Positions 1 to 10,395 of a DNA stretch of 64,000 bases are shown here, piece by piece. Location: contig NC_080066.1 in NCBI RefSeq assembly GCF_949987535.1, positions 128,010,335-128,074,334 of the forward strand, read 5' to 3'. Both the position numbers and the translations under genes were made by a program. Below the pieces are notes generated by a model. The model made no database searches. It was not told the DNA's origin and was given only the letters and a program-made list of their open reading frames with translations. This DNA comes from Balaenoptera acutorostrata. Lineage: Eukaryota > Chordata > Mammalia > Artiodactyla > Balaenopteridae. Positions within the stretch are counted from its first letter, which is position 1. The number at the start of each line of letters is the position of its first letter.

Positions 1-2013
1 GCTACTTTGCTGATCTAGGAGTTGGAACCTAATGACCCTTTGCAATGCTGCTGTGGTAAAATAGCATGAATGTGTAACAAGTCTCACTGACTGCAATATA
101 CACAGCTTCCCAGGACAGCAAGCAAGGTCAAAATCAATTATGTGGGTGGGAAGGCCTGCCTGTCCTCTGGGCTGAAATATTAGGCAGTCAAGACATGTTG
201 TACTATATTAACACATCTGCTTTCAAGGCGGATGTCCTTTGGAATTTTTCTCATAATCTCTGGTGGAAATATATAAACATCAGCAAATTCAATAAAATGC
301 TTCACAGATCAACTTGAATGTAAGGTCAAAGTTCTCAGACATGACACAATCCTTAAAATATTATCTTTGGCTATGAAAGAAAAATAAATGCATCTCTACA
401 AGACTGCCATATCTGTATGACATTATGTAACATTTAGTCTCATAATGTTCAGAAGATCATGATGGCATATAAACCATGGAGTATTTTTCTTTCCTTTTCC
501 CCCTTAAAGAAATGAACTTTATCAACAGAAATCTTTCCAGTGGTGGAAAAAAATGGCTCAGTACAGAACTATCTAAATCAATTTTCTCTTCACATCCACA
601 GTAGAATACAGCTTATGACTTGCTGGAGTAATATAGCAGAAAATCCAATGTAGGAGAATTCTATGTACACTGGAGTTTTCAATCTTACTACAGTACCTTG
701 TTTGAAACAATATAGTTAGCGGTGAGTTAATGTAGTTTTTTCCCCGGGTTTTTCAGGAGGCACTCATTCACTTAACTGTTTCAAAATCAGGTTGAGATTT
801 GCCCTACAATCTGTGATATTAGATTTAGGGAAGGTGGATAATTTTTCAGCTGAAATGTTAAAAAATTATTTTCAAAAGTTAAAAAAATATTCTTAGTATG
901 AATTTAGCTAGTGTCCCATATATTTATATATACACATGCATTTTATATTTCATATATATTATATACATTATATATGTCTATGTATTTATATATATACACA
1001 CACACATATCTATCTGTGTATGTGTGTATGTTTTTATTTCCCTAGGACTAGAAATCTATTTATATTAAGCCTTCAGAAATTAGAAAATAATATGAAAACC
1101 CTAGAAACCTGCCATAATGTTCTTCCTTTTATGAAAGTATTTAAAAGCATCATTTACAGACCTCCCCTTAAATAAACTAGTACCACTTATTTCAAGAATG
1201 AAATAAAGCCATTGATTTGTGATCCCTAAAAACAATTACGAAAATGCTAGAAACTTTACCATCAATTCTTAATTATGGTATCCATTATTAGAAAAGGCTA
1301 TCTTATGGCCATTTTACCTTTACAAAAGTTTCGATTCTCACATCTATAGTTAACATCTTCATTTGATTAAGGTGTCAATTAACTGCTTCAATTTCATCCA
1401 AAACACTTTACTAGAAAAGGACTCTATATCCATGAGAACACCAGGTTACCAAACTAAGAATAATACTGCTTTCCAAATTTTCCCACTAATGATTTGTTGG
1501 TAATTGTCTACTTGTTTTTACCTCTGCTGCTCAGAGGTTAAATGGTAAATCTAATGCACTGCAGTCAGAAAATACTTAATAATGTCACACACCCATTTTA
1601 GCTTTCCTTCTCAAAGCCAAAACACAGTAAAATGGACCCACCTGTGGAGAACACAGTGCGTGAGTAGGAGGCAGAGAAACCTAGATGTTAATCAAAGGTG
1701 CAGAGTGCCACAGTTTATGTAAATGAAAAAGCCATCTCAGATAATGAGTAACCGCCTGTATCTTACTGAGCATATTGGAGAAAGCAACCACCTTAGCTGT
1801 GCAATAAATGGGGTCTATTCATTTAAAATTTGAACTGTGCAAGAAGGCAGACATTGAGAACTTTTTGCAATTAGTAGTTAATAATAATGGGAGGCAGTGA
1901 CTATTCCAGTGCAGAGTGTGAGATAGACTAAGAGAAATTTGTGCCTGTCTTTTTTTGAGTGCATCTTGGTGGCTCCTGCCCTGAAAATGGCATTGTAGTA
2001 TCTTGTCACTTGT
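1..2013. other. Intronic stretch without recognised genes
   Basis: AT-rich intron. The only structured part is an alternating TA/CA/TG simple-sequence tract at about 913-1032. The open frame starting near 936 lies in this tract and encodes a low-complexity His/Tyr/Ile-rich peptide, so it is not credible as a gene. I recognised no repeat family in the rest. Confidence 0.6.
913..1032. repeat. TA/CA/TG-rich simple-sequence tract
   Basis: Runs of TATATA, ACACACAC and TGTGTATGTGTG alternate over about 120 bp. It is an imperfect compound microsatellite. Confidence 0.8.
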
Positions 2014-2222
2014 TATTTTTTTAAAAATCATTTTTACTCAGGTACAATTGACATATAACATTATAGTAGTTACAGGTATATAATATAATTATTCATTACT
2101 TGTGTATACTGTGAAATGATCACCACAGTAAGTCTATTTACCATCTGTCACCATACAAAGTTACAATTTTTTTCTTGTGATTAGAACTTTTAAGATTTAA
2201 TTTCTTAGCAACTTTTAAAATG
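2014..2222 (-). mobile_element. Old L1 3' end, first part (split by L1-A)
   Basis: On the minus strand this reads as the 3' UTR end of an older mammalian L1. The plus strand shows the familiar reverse complement, with the motifs ACAATTGACATATAACATTA and GATCACCACAGTAAGTC. The sequence breaks off at the CAATACAATATT duplication and resumes at 10300 without loss, so a younger L1 landed inside it. Confidence 0.8.
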
Positions 2223-2234
2223 CAATACAATATT
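2223..2234. repeat. Target-site duplication of L1-A, left copy
   Basis: CAATACAATATT occurs here and again at 10288-10299, exactly at the two ends of the full-length L1. A perfect 12-bp direct repeat is typical of L1 target-primed reverse transcription. Confidence 0.9.
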
Positions 2235-2246
2235 TTAAAATTAATT

Positions 2247-2252
2247 TTTATT
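2247..2252 (-). promoter_or_regulatory. L1-A polyadenylation signal AATAAA
   Basis: TTTATT on the plus strand reads AATAAA on the minus strand, in the context CCAATAAAAATT at the end of the L1 3' UTR. It lies in sense to MDGA2, so it could in principle act as an intronic poly(A) site. Confidence 0.6.
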
Positions 2253-2619
2253 GGAGTATAGTTGCTTTACAATGTTGTGTTAGTTTCTACTGTACAGCAA
2301 AATGAATCAGCTATACATATACATATATCCCCTTTTTTGGATTTCCTTCCCATTTAGGTTACCACAGTGCATTAAGTAGAGTTCCCTGTGCTATACAGTA
2401 TGTTCTCATTAGTCATCTATTTTATACATAGTATCAACAGTATATATGTCAATCTCAATCTCCCAATTACTCCCACCCCTCCCCTTTCCCCCTTGGTATC
2501 CATACATTTGTTCTCTACATCTGTGTCTCTATTTCTGCTTTGTGAATAAGATCATCTATACCATTTTTCTAGATTCCACATATATGTGTTAATATGTGAT
2601 ATTTTTCTCTTTCTGACTT

Positions 2620-5600
2620 ACTTCACTCTATGACACTCTCTAGGTCCATCCACATCTCTACAAATGACCCAATATTGTTCCTTTTTATGGCTAAGTAATA
2701 TTCCATTGTATATATGTACCACATCTTCTTTATACATTCCTCTGTTGATGGACACATAGGTTGCTTCCATGTCCTGGCTATTCTAAATAGAGCTGCAATG
2801 AACATTGTGGTACATGACTCTTTTTGAATTATGGTTTTCTCTGGGTATATGCCCAGTAGTGGGATTGCTGGGTCGTATGGTAGTTCTATTTTTAGTTTTT
2901 TAAGGAACATCCATACAGATCTCCATAGTGGCTGTATCAATTTACATTCCCACCAACAGTGTAGGAGGGTTCCCTTTTCTCCACACCCTCTCCAGCATTT
3001 ATTGTTTGTAGATTTTTTGGTGATGGCCATTCTGACTGGTGTGAGGTGATACCTCATTGTACTTTTGATTGGCATTTCTCTAATAATTAGTGATGTTGAA
3101 CCCACAGACACATCATTATCTTCCAAAGTCCATATAACACGTTTTGTAACTATCAGTAAGTTTTTTGTCATCTTCATGAAATCTCAAGATAACCTTTGAG
3201 GAATCAGCCTATCTAGATACAGTCTAGATAAATCCCCTGAAGAAGCAAAGTCAGCCTGCCCTTTCAGAATTCTGCCTTAACACTGTTCATTTCCACTTCG
3301 GTGTGCTACGTGTTGTAATAAGATGGTGTTGACTAAAAAAAATGCACAAACTAAAAGTTGAGAGTTATGCTTTATTTGGCAGACAAAACTGAGGATTTCA
3401 GCCCAGGACACAGCATCTCAGAAAACTCTGAGGGACTGCTCTGAAGAGACAAGGGGGGAGCCAGGATATATAGGAGTTTGCATTTCTCTAATAAATAGTG
3501 AGGTTGAGCATCTTTTCATGTGCCTCTTGGCCATCTGTACGTCTTCTTTGGTGAAATGTCTATTTAGGTCTTCTGCCCATTTTTGGCTTGGGTTGTTTGT
3601 TTTATGGATACTGAGCTGCATGAGCTGCTTGTATATTGGAGATTAACCCCTTGTCAGTTGCTTTGTTTACAAATATTTTCTCCCATTCTGAGGGTGTCTT
3701 TTCGTCTTATCGTTTCCTTTGCTGTGCAAAAGCTTTTACGTTTCATTAGGTCTCATTTGTTTATTTTTGTTTTTATTTTCATTACTCTAGGAGGTGGGCC
3801 AAAAAAGATCTTGCTGTGATTTATGTCAAAAAGTATTCTGCCTATGTTTTCCTCCAAGAGATTTATAGTGTCTGGCCTTACACTTAGGTCTTTAATCCAT
3901 TTTGAGTTAGCTTTGTGTACAGTGTTAGGTAGTGTTCTAATTTCATTCTTTTACATGTAGCTGTCCAGTTTTCCCAGCACCACTTATTGAACAGGCTGTC
4001 TTTCTCCATTGTATATTTTTGCCTCACTTGTCATAGATTAGGTGACCGTAGGTGCGTTGGTTTATCTCTGGGCTTTCTATCCTGTTCCACTGATCTATAT
4101 TTCTGTTTTTGCGCCAGTACCATACTGTCTTGATTACTGCAGCTTTGTATTATAGTCTGAAGTCAAGGAGCCTGATTCCTCCAGCTCCGTTTTTCTTTCT
4201 CAAGATTGCTTCGGCTATTCAGGATCTTTTGTGTTTCCATACAAATTGTAAATTTTTTGTTCTAATTCTGTGAAAAACGCCACTGGTAATTTGATAGGGA
4301 TTGCATTAAATCTGTAGATTGCTTTGGGTAGTACAGTCATTTTCACAATATTGATTCTTCCAATCCAAGAACACGGTATAGCTCTCCATCTGTTTGTGCC
4401 ATCTTTGATTTCTTTCATCAGTGTCTTATAGTTTTCTGAGTACAGCTCATTGACCTCCTTGGGTAGGTTTATTCCTAGGTATTCTTTTTGTTGCAAAGGT
4501 AAATGGGATTGTTTCCTTAATTTCTCTTTCTGATCTTTCATTGTTAATGTATAGGAATGCAAGAGATTACTGTGTATTAATTTTTTGTATCCTGCGACTT
4601 TACTAAATTCATTGATTAGCTCTAGTAGTTTTCTGGTGGCATCTTGAGGATTTTCTATGTATAGAATCATGTCATCTGCGAACAGTGACAGTTTAACTTC
4701 TTCTTTTCCAATTTGTATTCCTTTTATTTCTTTTTCTTCTCTGATTGCCATGGCTAGGACTTCCAAAACTACGTTAAATAATAGTGGCAAGAGTGGACAC
4801 CCTTGTCTTGTTCCTGATCTTAGAGGAAATGCTTTCAGTTTTTCACCATTGAGAATGATGTTTGTTGTGGGTTTGTCATATATGGCCTTTATTATGTTGA
4901 GGTAGGTTCCCTCTATGCCCACTTTCTGGAGAGTTTTTATCATAAATGGGTGTTGAATTTTGTCAAAAGCTTTTTCTGCATCTATTGAGATGATCATATG
5001 GTTTTTATACTTCAGTTTGTTAATATGGCATATTACATTGATTGATTTGCGTATATTAAAGAATCCTTGCATCCCTGGGATAAATCTCACTTGATCATGG
5101 ATGATCCTTTTAATATGTTGTTGGATTCGGTTTGCTAGTATTTTGTTGAGGATTTTGGTGTCATGTTCATCAGTGATACTGGTCTGTAATTTTCTTTTTT
5201 TGTGATATCTTTGTCTGTTTTTGGTATCAGGGTGATGGTGGCCTTGAAGAATGAGTTAGGGTGTATTCCTCCCTCTGCAATTTTTTGGAAGAGTTTGAGA
5301 AGGATGGATGTTAGCTCTTCTCTGAATGTTTGATAGAATTCGCCTGTGAAGCCATCTGGTCCTGGACTTTTGTTTGTTGGAAGATTTTTAATCACAGTTT
5401 CAATTTCAGTACTTGTGATTGTTCTGCTTATATGTTCTATTTCTTCCTGGTTCAGTCTCAGAAGGTTGTGCTTTTCTAAGAATTTGTCCATTTCTTTCAG
5501 GTTGTCCATTTTATTGGCATAGTGTTGCTTGTAGTAGTCTCTTATGATCTTTTGTATTTCTGTGGTGTCAGCTATAACTTCTTTTTCATTTCTAATTTTA

Positions 5601-6740
5601 TTGACTTGAGTGCTCTCCTTTTTTCTCTTGATGAGTGTGACTAAAGGTTTATCAATTTTGTTTATCTTCTCAAAGAACCAGCTTTTAGTTTTATTGATCT
5701 TTGTTATTGTTTTCTTCGTTTGTATTTCATTTATTTCTGCTCTGATTTTTATGATTTCTTTCCTTCTACTAACTTTGGGTTTTGTTCTTCTTTCTCTAGC
5801 TGCTTTAGGGGTAAGGTTAGGTTGTTTATTTGAGATTATTACTGTTTCTTGAAGTAGGATTTTATTGCTATAAACTTCCCTCTTAGAACTGCCTTTGCTG
5901 CATCCCATAGGTTTTGGGCCATTATATTTTCATTGTCATTTGTTTCTAGGTACTTTTTGATTTCCTCAGCGATCTCTTGGTTATTTAGTAGTGTACTGTT
6001 TAGCCTCCATGTATTTGTATTTTTTGCAGTTTTTTTCCTGTAATTGAAATCTCATAGCGTTGTGGTCGGAAAAGATGCTTGGTATGATTTCAATTTTCTT
6101 AAATTTACCGAGGCTTGATTTGTAACCCAAGATGTGATCTACCCCAGATAATGTTCCATTAGCACTTGAGAAGAAAGTGTATTCTGCTGCTTTTCAGTGG
6201 AATGTCCTATAAATATCAATTAAGTCTATTTGGTGTCTTCTGTCATTTAAAGCTTGTGTTTCCTTATTGATCTTCTGTCTGGATGATCTGCCCATTGGTG
6301 TAAGTGGGGATGTTAAAACCCCCACTATTACTGTGTTCCTGTCGATTTCCCCTTTTATGGCTGTTAGTATTTGCCTTATGTATTGAGGTGCTCTTATTTT
6401 GGGTACATATGTATTTACAACTGTTATATCTTCTTCTTGGATTAATCTCTTGATCATTATGTAGTGTCCTTCCTTGTCCCTTTATTTTAAAGTCTATTTT
6501 GTCTGATATGACTATTGCTACTCCAGCTTTATTTTGATTCCCATTTGCATGGAATATATTTTTCCATCCCCACACTTGCAGTCTGTATGTGTCCCTAGAT
6601 CTGAAGTGGGTCTCTTATAGACAGCATACATACAGGTCTTGTTTTTGTATCCATTCAGCTAGTCTGTGTCTTTTGGCTGGAGCATTTAATCCATTTACAT
6701 TTAAGGTGATTATCGATGTTTCTATTACCACTTTCTTAAT
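2620..6740 (-). pseudogene. L1-A ORF2 (endonuclease/reverse transcriptase), degenerate
   Basis: Remains of the L1 ORF2 protein, which nicks target DNA and reverse-transcribes L1 RNA at the nick. In coding order the pieces are: the endonuclease region, with open segments at 6575-6194 in two frames, showing a frameshift; the start of the reverse transcriptase at 5908-5135, with the conserved [15 protein letters not shown] block; the RT core at 5090-4215, with the FADD active-site motif intact at 4682-4671; and the Cys-rich C-terminus at 3049-2623, with [18 protein letters not shown]. The foreign block at 3101-3479 separates the last two parts. Without it the span is about 3.74 kb, close to the usual 1,270 codons. 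Several frameshifts and stops make it a pseudogene. Confidence 0.9.
3101..3479. mobile_element. Foreign LTR-like block interrupting L1-A ORF2
   Basis: The L1 ORF2 sequence stops near 3100 and resumes near 3480. The last 28 or so bases before the block (3072-3100) recur with a few mismatches after it (3480-3507), so the block is bounded by an imperfect direct repeat. The second half, from about 3342, resembles an endogenous-retrovirus LTR seen in cetartiodactyls (AAGTTGAGAGTTATGCTTTA and GAGGGACTGCTCTGAAGAG). The first half I do not recognise. No protein can be assigned to it. The family name is uncertain. Confidence 0.5.
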
Positions 6741-6789
6741 TGTTTTGCATTTGTTCTTGGAAGTCTTTTTCTTCTCTTGTGTTTCCGGC

Positions 6790-7694
6790 CTAGAGAAGTT
6801 CCTTTAGTATTTGTTGTAAAGCTGGTTTGGTGGAGCTGAATTCTCTTAGCTTTTGCTTGTCTGTAAAGCTTTTGATTTCTCCGTTGAATCTGAATGAGAT
6901 TCTTGCTGGGTAGAGTAATCCTGGTTGTAGGGTTTTGCCCTTTCATCACTTTAAATATGTCCTGTCACTCCCATCTGGCCTGGAGAGTTTCGGCTGAAAA
7001 ATCAGCTGATAACCTTATGGGGATTCCCTTGTAGGTTATTTGTTCATTTTCCCTTGCTGCTTTTAATCATTTTTCTTTGTATTTAATTTTTGTTAGCTTG
7101 ATTAATATGTGTCTCTGTATGTTTCTCCTTGGCTTTATCCTGTATGGGACTCTCTGTGCTTCCTGGACTTGATTGACTATTTCCTTTCCCATGTTAGGGA
7201 AGTTTTTGACTATAATCTCTTCAAATATTTTCTCAGGCCCTTTCTCTTTCTCTTCTTCTTCTAGGACCCCTATAGTTCGAATGTTAGTGTGTTTAATATT
7301 GTCCCAGAGGTCTCTGTGACTGTCCTCATTTCTTTTCATTCTTTTTTCTTTATTCTGGTCCTCGGCAGTTATTTCCACCATTCTGTCTTCCAGCTCACTT
7401 ATGTTCTTCTGCCTCAGTTATTCTGCTATCAGTTCTGTCTAGTGTATTTTTCATTTCAGTTATTGTGTTGTTCATCACTGATTGTTCATTCTTTAGTTCT
7501 TATACGTACTTGTTAAGCGTTTCTTGTATCTTCTCGATCTGTGCCTCCATTCTATTTCCGAGATCTTGGATCTTCTTTACTATCATTACTCTGAATTCTT
7601 TTTCAGGTAGATTGCCTATTTCCTCTTCATTTATTTGGTCTTGTGGGATTTTACCTCACTCCTTCATCTGCAACATATTTCTCTGGCCTCTCAT
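6790..7694 (-). pseudogene. L1-A ORF1 (RNA-binding chaperone), degenerate
   Basis: Remnant of L1 ORF1, the coiled-coil, RNA-binding nucleic-acid chaperone that packages L1 RNA. In sense the start reads MRGQRNMLQMKE (ATG at 7694-7692), followed by an early stop. A heptad-like coiled-coil stretch comes next, then the RRM/CTD region with NFPNMGKEIVNQVQEAQRVP (7381-7067 frame). The last part lies in a shifted frame and ends at a TAG at 6792-6790. The total of about 905 nt matches the usual length of roughly 300 codons. Frameshifts and an in-frame stop abolish the product. Confidence 0.85.
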
Positions 7695-10287
7695 TTTGTC
7701 TAACCCACTGTGTTTATGGTCTCCTTTTCACAGGTGGCAGGGTCGTAGTCCCTCTTGCTTCTGTTGTCTGCCTCCTGGTGAGTAAGGTTGATCCAGGGTC
7801 TTATGTAGGTTTCCTGGTGGGAGGGACTGGTGCATGTGCGCTGGTGGGTGGAGCTGAGTTTTTTCCCTCTGAATGGCAGGGAAGCGTCCAGTGGTGTGTT
7901 TTGGGGTGTCTGTGAGCTTAGTATGACTTTAGGCAGCCTGTCTGCTGATGGGTGGGACTGTGTTCCTCTCTTTCTGGTTGTTTGCCGTGAGGTGTCCAGC
8001 ACCGGAGCCTGCAGGCAGTTGTGGGGCCAGGGCCTGGTGTTGATATGCTATGCATACCTCCATGAGCACACACACCAATTAATATTCCCTGGGACTGGGA
8101 AGTCTCTGGAGGTCCAGCATCATGGACTTGGTGCTCCCACCCCAGAAGCCCTGGCCCGACCTCTGGCCATGGAACCATGAGCCCACAAGCCACACAGTGT
8201 GGCCAGAGAAAGAAGAAAGAAAAGAAAAAAAAAGAAAAGAAAGAAAAAGAAAGAAAACAAACAAAACCCAAGACAAATAGCAAAAACAACAACAAACAGA
8301 AGCAACAACAACACATACACAGAAAAAAGAAGAGAGGAAAAAAAACAAGAGAACAAAGAATTCAAAAATGAGAACAGTCAATAAGGACTAAACTAACAAA
8401 AATCAAAAATGAAACATAAAAATAGAAAGCAAATGAACAACAAAAAAAGTGAGGAAAATATAAAATATACATATAAAAACAATCAAAAAAAGAAAAAACA
8501 AAAACAAGAAAACCCGACAAAACAACAAAAAGTGAACATAGAAATATAAAAATACATATATTAAAAAAATTTTTTAATTAAAATTAAAAATAGAGGATAA
8601 AAAATAGTAAAAGCAACAACTGAACAAAATGAAACAAAAATATAATGATGGTAATAAGAATATTTTCCTGGGGTCTCCTCTATCAGTGTCCTTGCTCCTG
8701 CAACGAGTAGAGCCAATCCCTGCCTCCCCAGGAAGCCTTCCAATACCTCTAAGTAGATCTCTGGACCTGCTGTGGGCACTGTGGGCCCAGCTCAGACTCT
8801 GACCTGTCCCAACTCCCTGTGTACTTGCCCCCAAAGTCCACTGCTGTGAAGGGTAGACCAGTCTCAATTGTGGGAATACTCATTGTCTATTCAGGTATTC
8901 CACAGACGCAGGATTTACCAAGCCGATCTCGGGGATTTAATGCGAGGCTTGTGTAGCTGCATGGAAAGATTTCCATTCCTCTTCCCTATCTGCACCACCC
9001 CTGGGGCTCAGCATTGGCTTTGACCTCACCCCTTCGTGTGTACCACCTTCAGGCATCTGTTCCTTGCCCAGGCGAGAGGGAGAGAAAGCAGTGGCTGCTT
9101 GGGGCACACTTACTCAGGCTGGGGAGGGGTACGGTGGCCACAAATGCGGGTGTGTGCAAGTTGCCTGCAGTGGTGGGGACCTGCAGGCAGTTGCAACAGA
9201 CTGGCACGCTTGCTCTGGTGGGAGTCCCTCCAACTGCCCACAAAGGAGGAACTGGCGTGTGGGGGTGGTGGTGGCCCTGCCCCCCACGTGCCTCTCAACA
9301 ATGGCACCTCGCTTTCCAGGGAGACCACACTTCCTCTAGGGGCACTCCCGGCTACGCATCCCCTCAATCCTGCCCCCTCTGCTGTATCCAGGCAGCCAAC
9401 AGTGCTCCTCTCCCTGGATATGTTCTCCCATCCCCACGCTTTAGCACTCAGCCCCAGCCAGCATCAGCGGACTGTCATCCCAGGCAGGGCCACCCAGGAT
9501 TGATTCCCAAGTAGGCTTTGGGATGGGCAGCGCTCAGACTCTGGAGCCCACGAGGGCTGAGGAGACCCTGGCCCGAGAGGCAGGCGGGTCCACTCCAATG
9601 GGAGCCTCTCCCAGTGCCTGTGGAAACTGAAGAAGCCAGTGGGTGGGAAAGGGGTTGTAATGGTGGCTCCACCCCTTGCACACCACTCAACAATGATGCC
9701 TTGCTTCTATGGTGTCCCAGGCTTTTTCCGCAGACTTTCCCAGTTGTGGAGCTCCTTACTCCTGTCCCTTCAGGCTGTATTTTCACAGCCAACAGCTGTC
9801 CCCTCCCTGGGTCTGTACTCCAAACCCCACTTTCCAGCACACAGCCCCCCTTTGCAACAGGTGACTCAGGACCTAGGCTGGAATGTGCAGAGCTGTGGTG
9901 TAAACCATGCGTGTCATTCTTACTTTGTCTTGCCTTCCACAGACCATCTGCTGCATTCTCCTTTGATCCCAAGAAGGTCCTTTTCTGTCCCAGCCTGATT
10001 TCCCCACTGTAAGGGAGTTTTTCTGAGTGCAGGGACTTCCCTCACCTTCAGCTTCCTGCTGGGGTTGCTGGCCCCTTTTTTGATTCCTGTGTTCTTTTTT
10101 TATTCTTTCTTTCATCCTACCCAGTTATGAGGGGATTTTTCTTGTCCTTTTAGGTGTTCGAAGTCTTCTGCTAATGTTCAGCAGGTGCTCTATGAGAATT
10201 GTTCCATTTGTAGATGTATTCTTGATGTACTCGTGAGGAGCGACAAATTCCACATCCTCCTAGTCTGCCATCTTGACTCCTCTCCCA
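7695..10287 (-). promoter_or_regulatory. L1-A 5' UTR / internal promoter region
   Basis: GC-rich 5' UTR of about 2.6 kb, with a purine/pyrimidine-asymmetric stretch (A-rich on the plus strand, 8205-8660). It starts with the YY1-type motif (GCCATCTTG on the plus strand, 10267-10275). The long open frames seen on both strands between 8.5 and 10.1 kb come from its high GC content and are not genes. Compared with L1-B, the outermost 200 or so bases and the part next to ORF1 are alike, but the middle differs. Confidence 0.8.
10267..10275 (-). promoter_or_regulatory. YY1-type site at L1-A 5' end
   Basis: CAAGATGGC on the minus strand, 13-21 nt from the L1 5' terminus. This motif directs the transcription start in mammalian L1 promoters. 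Function here is inferred. Confidence 0.6.
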
Positions 10288-10299
10288 CAATACAATATT
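10288..10299. repeat. Target-site duplication of L1-A, right copy
   Basis: CAATACAATATT, identical to 2223-2234, followed directly by the continuation of the older L1. Confidence 0.9.
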
Positions 10300-10395
10300 A
10301 TTGACTGTAGTCACCATGTTGTACATTACATCCCCACGACTTATTTATTTTAGAAATGGAACTTTGTACCTCTTTACCACCTTCAGCCTAAAATT
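10300..10395 (-). mobile_element. Old L1 3' end, second part
   Basis: Continuation of the element at 2014-2222. The sequence ATTGACTGTAGTCACC followed by TGTACATTACATCCCCA is the expected next part of the same L1 3' UTR in reverse complement. It fades near 10395. Confidence 0.75.

Larger units (their letters stand above)
2235..10287 (-). mobile_element. L1-A: full-length LINE-1 retrotransposon
   Basis: Minus-strand L1 of about 8.05 kb with a 5' UTR of about 2.6 kb (10287-7695), ORF1 (about 7694-6790), ORF2 (about 6740-2620) and a 3' UTR ending in an AATAAA signal (TTTATT on the plus strand at 2247-2252). The 5' end begins in sense with a CAAGATGGC motif, the YY1-type site found at the start of many mammalian L1 promoters, so the copy is complete rather than 5'-truncated. 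Perfect 12-bp target-site duplications flank it, and it interrupts an older L1. A block of about 0.4 kb at 3101-3479 is foreign. The ORFs are broken by frameshifts and stops, so the copy is inactive. It lies in the same orientation as MDGA2. Confidence 0.92.

Noticed and set aside
2831..3049. Frames antisense to L1 ORF2 C-termini (also 47516-47716, 44586-44828, 45560-45778)
   Set aside because: Shadow frames opposite the conserved Cys-rich L1 end; they recur in every L1 copy for that reason.
8079..8384. Several overlapping frames on both strands (Lys/Asn-rich or Phe/Leu/Ser-rich)
   Set aside because: They arise from the A-rich tract of the L1-A 5' UTR; the composition is low-complexity and the frames have no conserved features.
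9014..10012. Frames of 155-166 codons on both strands that look protein-like
   Set aside because: GC-rich L1-A 5' UTR has few stop codons by chance; both strands and several frames are open at once.
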